A DNA stretch of 52,765 nucleotides from a bacterium (GTDB taxonomy: Bacteria; Campylobacterota; Campylobacteria; Campylobacterales; Sulfurimonadaceae), in contig JAHJGM010000033.1 of NCBI GenBank assembly GCA_018824305.1, positions 1 through 52,765 on the forward strand, given 5' to 3'. The position numbers were made by a program, and so were the translations under genes. Each line of letters opens with the position of its first letter. Position 1 is the stretch's first letter. The notes below the pieces were generated by a model that was not told where the DNA came from, ran no database searches, and worked only from the letters and a program-made list of their open reading frames with translations. This document shows, piece by piece, positions 49,662 through 52,765 of the stretch.

Positions 49662-50681
49662 ATAAACCTCAATAAAAAATCATTTTTTAATAATCTCGAC
49701 ATTATTGCACAATTAACATCATCTAAAGATAAAATAGCGGTGGTTTTAAAAGATAATGCCTACGGTCACGGCATCTCTTTAATGGCTGCATTATGTCACG
49801 AATACGGCATTAAAAAAGCGGTGGTGAGAAATCAGACGGAAGCTCTCAAAGTAAGGGATTTCTTCGACTATATATTGGTTCTTGCAGACATCCCCGATGA
49901 ACCGATAACAAACGTCGTCTATGCACTCAACTCCATCGATATGATCGATAAATTTCCAAAGAATACAAGAGTCGAGATAAAAGTAGACAGCGGTATGCAT
50001 CGCAACGGTGTCAGTATCTATGAACTAGACAGTGCATTTTTCTTGTGTCAGCAGCGGGGACTGCATGTAGAGGGTGTCTTCACTCATCATAGAAGTGCGG
50101 ATGAACTCTCGAGCGAATGGTTTACTCAAGAAGAAAACTTTAAAAAACTCAAAGAGTATGCACTGGAATTGGCAAAAAAATATCAGATAGCAAGACTGAA
50201 CTTTCACTCTCAAAACTCGGCGGCACTTTTTCGAGCAGGTGAATGTCTACATGATATGGTAAGAGTAGGAATCGCGGCTTACGGATGTCTTTATGAGGAT
50301 AAAAACCTTTACAAGGACAGAGGTGTAGAACAGCTGCAGCCGGTACTTTGTCTGTTCGCTTCTAAGATAGCCACGCGAACATTAAAAGCGGGTGAGCGTA
50401 TAGGGTATGGCGGAATTTATGAAGCAGAGAAAGATATGGTAGTCGGCACGTATGATGTCGGTTATGCGGACGGACTTTTTCGTAAAGCCTCAAATAACTA
50501 CAAGACACCGGAGGGATACAGCATACTAGGGCGTATCTCTATGGATAATCTTTCTTTAGACACCGATAAAGAGGATGTCTGTATATTTAACAACGCAAAC
50601 TCTTACGCGGCATCTTGTGATACCATAGGGTATGAAGTCTTGGTGGGTATGAGAGCATATATAAAAAGGAACGTCATATGA
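49653..50681 (+). CDS. alr: Alanine racemase
   Basis: A 342-residue PLP enzyme that supplies D-alanine for peptidoglycan. The PLP lysine is Lys33 in VLKDNAYGHG. The second catalytic base is probably the Tyr in RIGYGGIYEA, and VKVDSGMHRNG-like KVDSGMHRNG is present. The frame stays open upstream to 49566, but homology begins at ATG 49653. No ribosome site precedes it, and the TATAAT position implies a leaderless mRNA. It overlaps the cytochrome b561 gene by four bases and aguA head-to-head by nine. Confidence 0.92.
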   Translation: MAHINLNKKSFFNNLDIIAQLTSSKDKIAVVLKDNAYGHGISLMAALCHEYGIKKAVVRNQTEALKVRDFFDYILVLADIPDEPITNVVYALNSIDMIDKFPKNTRVEIKVDSGMHRNGVSIYELDSAFFLCQQRGLHVEGVFTHHRSADELSSEWFTQEENFKKLKEYALELAKKYQIARLNFHSQNSAALFRAGECLHDMVRVGIAAYGCLYEDKNLYKDRGVEQLQPVLCLFASKIATRTLKAGERIGYGGIYEAEKDMVVGTYDVGYADGLFRKASNNYKTPEGYSILGRISMDNLSLDTDKEDVCIFNNANSYAASCDTIGYEVLVGMRAYIKRNVI

Positions 50682-51256
50682 AAAAGTGGAGCATGAATTT
50701 TAGAATATGGCACTGGGTAAATGCGATTGTGGTACTGGGACTTATCGGAACAGTATTATTAAGAAAAGGGTTCCTTAGTTATAAAACAAATGCACAGATC
50801 ATCCTTGATAAACTCTCAAGCATAGATGTAAGCATCACGCTGGATCAGGCAAAAAGCATAGCAAAAGCGATCCGTGAACCTATGTGGGAGTGGCATATCA
50901 TCTTGGGGTATGCGCTTGCATTTTTGGTCGTTTACCGAATAGTTCTGTTTTTTACACAAAGCGGGAAGCGAAGTTTTCAATTTAAAGAGTTAGATGTACA
51001 TCATAAAATTGTAAGTGCAGGATATATAGTTATCTACGCGGCACTTTTCTTTCTGAGCATAAGCGGTCTTGTTATTCATTTTTATCAGGAGTTGGGTCTT
51101 TTAAAAGATACGGCGCATGACATCAAAGAGCTGCATGAAGCGGTTTATTACGTGATCTTGTATTTCGTACCTTTACATGTAGCGGGCGTGATCATGGCTG
51201 ATATGAAAACTGAAAAAGGGATCACCTCAGATATGATAAACGGCGGTAAAAACTAG
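50678..51256 (+). CDS. Cytochrome b561 / hydrogenase-type b cytochrome
   Basis: A 192-residue membrane protein with four helices (about residues 14-26, 69-90, 108-130 and 152-172). Likely haem-ligand histidines are His12 in RIWHWVN, His in MWEWHIILGY, His in KELHEAVYY and His in FVPLHVAGV. This is the plan of di-haem b-type cytochromes that exchange electrons with the quinone pool. The partner dehydrogenase is unknown. The convergent cytochrome c peroxidase next to it could be a periplasmic electron sink, but no direct link is shown. The ATG has AAGGAA upstream and overlaps the alr stop. Confidence 0.9.
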   Translation: MKKWSMNFRIWHWVNAIVVLGLIGTVLLRKGFLSYKTNAQIILDKLSSIDVSITLDQAKSIAKAIREPMWEWHIILGYALAFLVVYRIVLFFTQSGKRSFQFKELDVHHKIVSAGYIVIYAALFFLSISGLVIHFYQELGLLKDTAHDIKELHEAVYYVILYFVPLHVAGVIMADMKTEKGITSDMINGGKN

Positions 51257-51273
51257 AGAGAAAATCTCTAGTT
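51251..51273. terminator. Bidirectional terminator containing both convergent stop codons
   Basis: A nine-base perfect stem AACTAGAGA/TCTCTAGTT with a GAAAA loop. The TAG of the cytochrome b gene (51254-51256) lies in one arm and the TAG of the peroxidase gene (51268-51270) in the other. There is no long T-run. Confidence 0.5.
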
Positions 51274-52278
51274 CATATCCGGTTTTGGAGTTGTATCCGT
51301 ACAAGCCGGAAGTTGAGGGTAAGTGATAGCGGGTTTCTTGCCATCAAGTGATTTGAAGAACGCTTGGATATCTGCTGCTTCTTTGTCAGTGATCTCGACA
51401 CCGAGCTGGATACGTCCCATCTCTTGGATCGCTTCTTTTAGTGTTGCTACTGCACCGTTATGGAAATATGGAGCCGTCTCAGTGATATTTCTTAAAGTAG
51501 GGACTTTGACCATTCCGTCTTTGTTGCCTTTAAAATCACCGATATGAGCATATTTGTATGGAGCTACTACGCCAAACATCTGCATCTCGCCGCCTAAAGC
51601 TATGCCTGTATGGCAAGTCGTACACCCTTTGTCTATGAAAGTCTTGAGACCTCTTTGTTGCGTTTTACTCAATGCTTTTTCATTGCCTGCTAGAAACTTA
51701 TCATAAGGTGCAGGGGTGACTAAAGTACGCTCAAACGTAGCAATAGTATCAGCTACTAGTTCAAAAGTTATTTTTTTGTCTCCGTATGCTTTTTTAAACT
51801 CTTTCACATACGCAGGCATAGATGTTACGACTGCCACGATATGCTCAGGTGTCGCTGCCATCTCAGGAGCTGCTTGGATCGGGCCTTGTGCTTGGTTCTC
51901 TACATCAGGTGAACGTCCATCCCAAAATTGAGAACTGAAAAATACTGCATTGTAAACTGTCGGAGAGTTTAAATGGTGCGGATTAGCCGTCCATTTATGA
52001 CCGATCGCCGCACTTACACCGTCAACTCCGCCTGTTGCAAGATTGTGACAGGTATTACAGCTGATAAGCCCGCTTTTTGAAAGTCTAGTATCAAAGAAAA
52101 GTTTTTTTCCGAGTTCCACTTTTTCTTTAGTGATAGGATTTTTTGGATTGTCGATCAGCTTATTTAACTCTTTTTTATCTGCGGGAATCGGCAAGAGTCC
52201 CGCATTTTTTGCATCTTGAATCAGTGGTGTAGCCATAAGGGCAACAGCCGTAACAGTACTTAGTATAGCGATTTTCAC
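51268..52278 (-). CDS. Di-haem cytochrome c peroxidase
   Basis: A 336-residue periplasmic enzyme with a signal peptide (about residues 1-17). Two c-type haem sites are visible, CNTCH near residue 74 and CTTCH near 220. The family segments FFSSQFWDGRSPD and GKDGM...TLRNITETAPYFHNGA are present, the latter carrying the distal haem ligand region. It reduces hydrogen peroxide with electrons from cytochrome c and protects a microaerophile. A TATAAT at 52320-52325 and AAGGAG precede it. It lies downstream of an EF-hand gene; a structural calcium is normal in this family. Confidence 0.95.
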   Translation of the reverse strand: MKIAILSTVTAVALMATPLIQDAKNAGLLPIPADKKELNKLIDNPKNPITKEKVELGKKLFFDTRLSKSGLISCNTCHNLATGGVDGVSAAIGHKWTANPHHLNSPTVYNAVFFSSQFWDGRSPDVENQAQGPIQAAPEMAATPEHIVAVVTSMPAYVKEFKKAYGDKKITFELVADTIATFERTLVTPAPYDKFLAGNEKALSKTQQRGLKTFIDKGCTTCHTGIALGGEMQMFGVVAPYKYAHIGDFKGNKDGMVKVPTLRNITETAPYFHNGAVATLKEAIQEMGRIQLGVEITDKEAADIQAFFKSLDGKKPAITYPQLPACTDTTPKPDMN

Positions 52279-52319
52279 ATTTTCTCCTTGAATTTTATGG
52301 ATAATTTTTATCGTTTAGA

Positions 52320-52325
52320 ATTATA
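52320..52325 (-). promoter_or_regulatory. -10 box of the cytochrome c peroxidase gene
   Basis: TATAAT on the minus strand, with a start near 52313 and a leader of about 35 bases. This allows expression apart from the EF-hand gene upstream. Confidence 0.5.
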
Positions 52326-52348
52326 GTCTTAACAAACTTAAACGAGAG

Positions 52349-52726
52349 TTATCTATTTTTGCCTTGCCCCATTCCGTTACCCATGCCTTGTCCTGAACAT
52401 TTACCCATACCCTGACCCATACCGTTTTTCTGCATCATCTTGTTTTGCATCTGCATCTTTTGATGGTTTTGAAACTCATTTCTAGTCACTACTCCATCAC
52501 CGTTTGTGTCTATATCTGAAAAATTTGCAGCATTGCCGGCATTTTTCATCATTTTTCCTGTTTCGGCTTTTGCTTTCATTCTTTCTTGCTGCGCATACTC
52601 AAACTCTTTTTGAGTTAACTTGCCATCTTTGTTGGTGTCAAAATCAGCAAATGAAGGCATGTTTTGTCCCATCGCTGCCATGAGCGAACCACTAATCAAT
52701 AAAGTTGCAATCGTTAAACGTTTCAT
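52349..52726 (-). CDS. Periplasmic EF-hand protein with Met-rich tail
   Basis: A 125-residue protein with a signal peptide (about residues 1-18) and two EF-hand calcium loops: DTNKDGKLTQKE near residues 30-41 and DTNGDGVVTRNE near 73-84, both with the canonical ligand spacing. The tail of about 35 residues is rich in Met, Gly, Gln and Lys, with one Cys, and could bind copper or another soft metal. The ATG at 52726 has AAGGAG seven bases upstream; an open frame continues further upstream but without a ribosome site. It lies 70 bases upstream of the peroxidase on the same strand. Confidence 0.85.
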   Translation of the reverse strand: MKRLTIATLLISGSLMAAMGQNMPSFADFDTNKDGKLTQKEFEYAQQERMKAKAETGKMMKNAGNAANFSDIDTNGDGVVTRNEFQNHQKMQMQNKMMQKNGMGQGMGKCSGQGMGNGMGQGKNR

Positions 52727-52765
52727 CTTAAACTCCTTTAGTGTTTTACCAATTATGGCCAATAG

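Noticed and set aside
1-52765. CRISPR array, transposon, prophage, integron or toxin-antitoxin module
   Set aside because: No regular spaced repeats, transposase, integrase or phage genes were seen, and gene composition is uniform housekeeping and accessory metabolism.

Overview
The window looks like ordinary chromosome from a free-living member of the Campylobacterota (former Epsilonproteobacteria), most like Sulfurimonas or a relative. The signs are AT-rich DNA with dense, often overlapping genes, TATAAT boxes usually without a -35 element, a CheB lacking its receiver domain, an F-type ATPase c subunit carrying a signal-like leader, a Csd3-like peptidase next to a PgbA-like protein and a GlcD oxidase (a grouping also seen in Helicobacter), and a 6S RNA upstream of purD. 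I see no phage, transposon, integron, CRISPR array or rRNA. Genus assignment is inference.

Layout. 1-8982: trxA, a cysteine-free membrane thioredoxin-fold protein, trxB, dapB, purF and a radical SAM gene on +; then a twin pair of small membrane proteins, hisIE, an SPFH/prohibitin-like gene and ilvE on -. 9129-16273 (+): mlaA, mlaC and a large RND/MMPL exporter form a likely lipid-transport operon, followed by glnA and leuA. 16303-20530 (-): a small beta-barrel, a PBP1A-type peptidoglycan synthase, an orphan ABC ATPase and bioF. 20576-28125 (+): 6S RNA, purD, an RDD protein, lptD, a phosphoribosyltransferase-like gene, pnp, atpE and tRNA-Leu(GAG). 28132-37003: signalling genes (PAS-GGDEF, cheB-cheR, GGDEF), a Tsx-like porin, a NUDIX hydrolase, and the M23 peptidase / PgbA-like / glcD group. 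37007-47100: a copper/silver island with CusCBA-type efflux, a FixH/YtkA-like Met-rich protein, a divergent two-component system, two small orphan proteins and an OprC/NosA-type TonB receptor. 47180-52726: DASS transporter, agmatine deiminase overlapping head-to-head with alanine racemase, cytochrome b561, di-haem cytochrome c peroxidase and an EF-hand protein.

The most unusual signals are not single genes. (1) The palindrome TACATGTA (extended form CTTACATGTAAG) occurs 15 times where I estimate about two by chance; it lies in coding DNA and builds several hairpins and terminators. (2) Four genes (bioF, cheB, the copper response regulator, alr) have a perfect TATAAT placed so that transcription would begin at or within one base of the start codon, with no ribosome binding site, which suggests a set of leaderless mRNAs. 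(3) The 6S RNA and bioF promoters are back-to-back and overlap, so they should exclude each other. (4) A porin-like gene appears to start at ATT. (5) A NUDIX gene has its ribosome binding site and start codon inside a perfect 14-bp hairpin whose other arm is its own -10 box. (6) Tandem 11-bp repeats lie between the divergent copper operons.

All positions and counts were made by eye, and family assignments rest on motif recognition without a database search.
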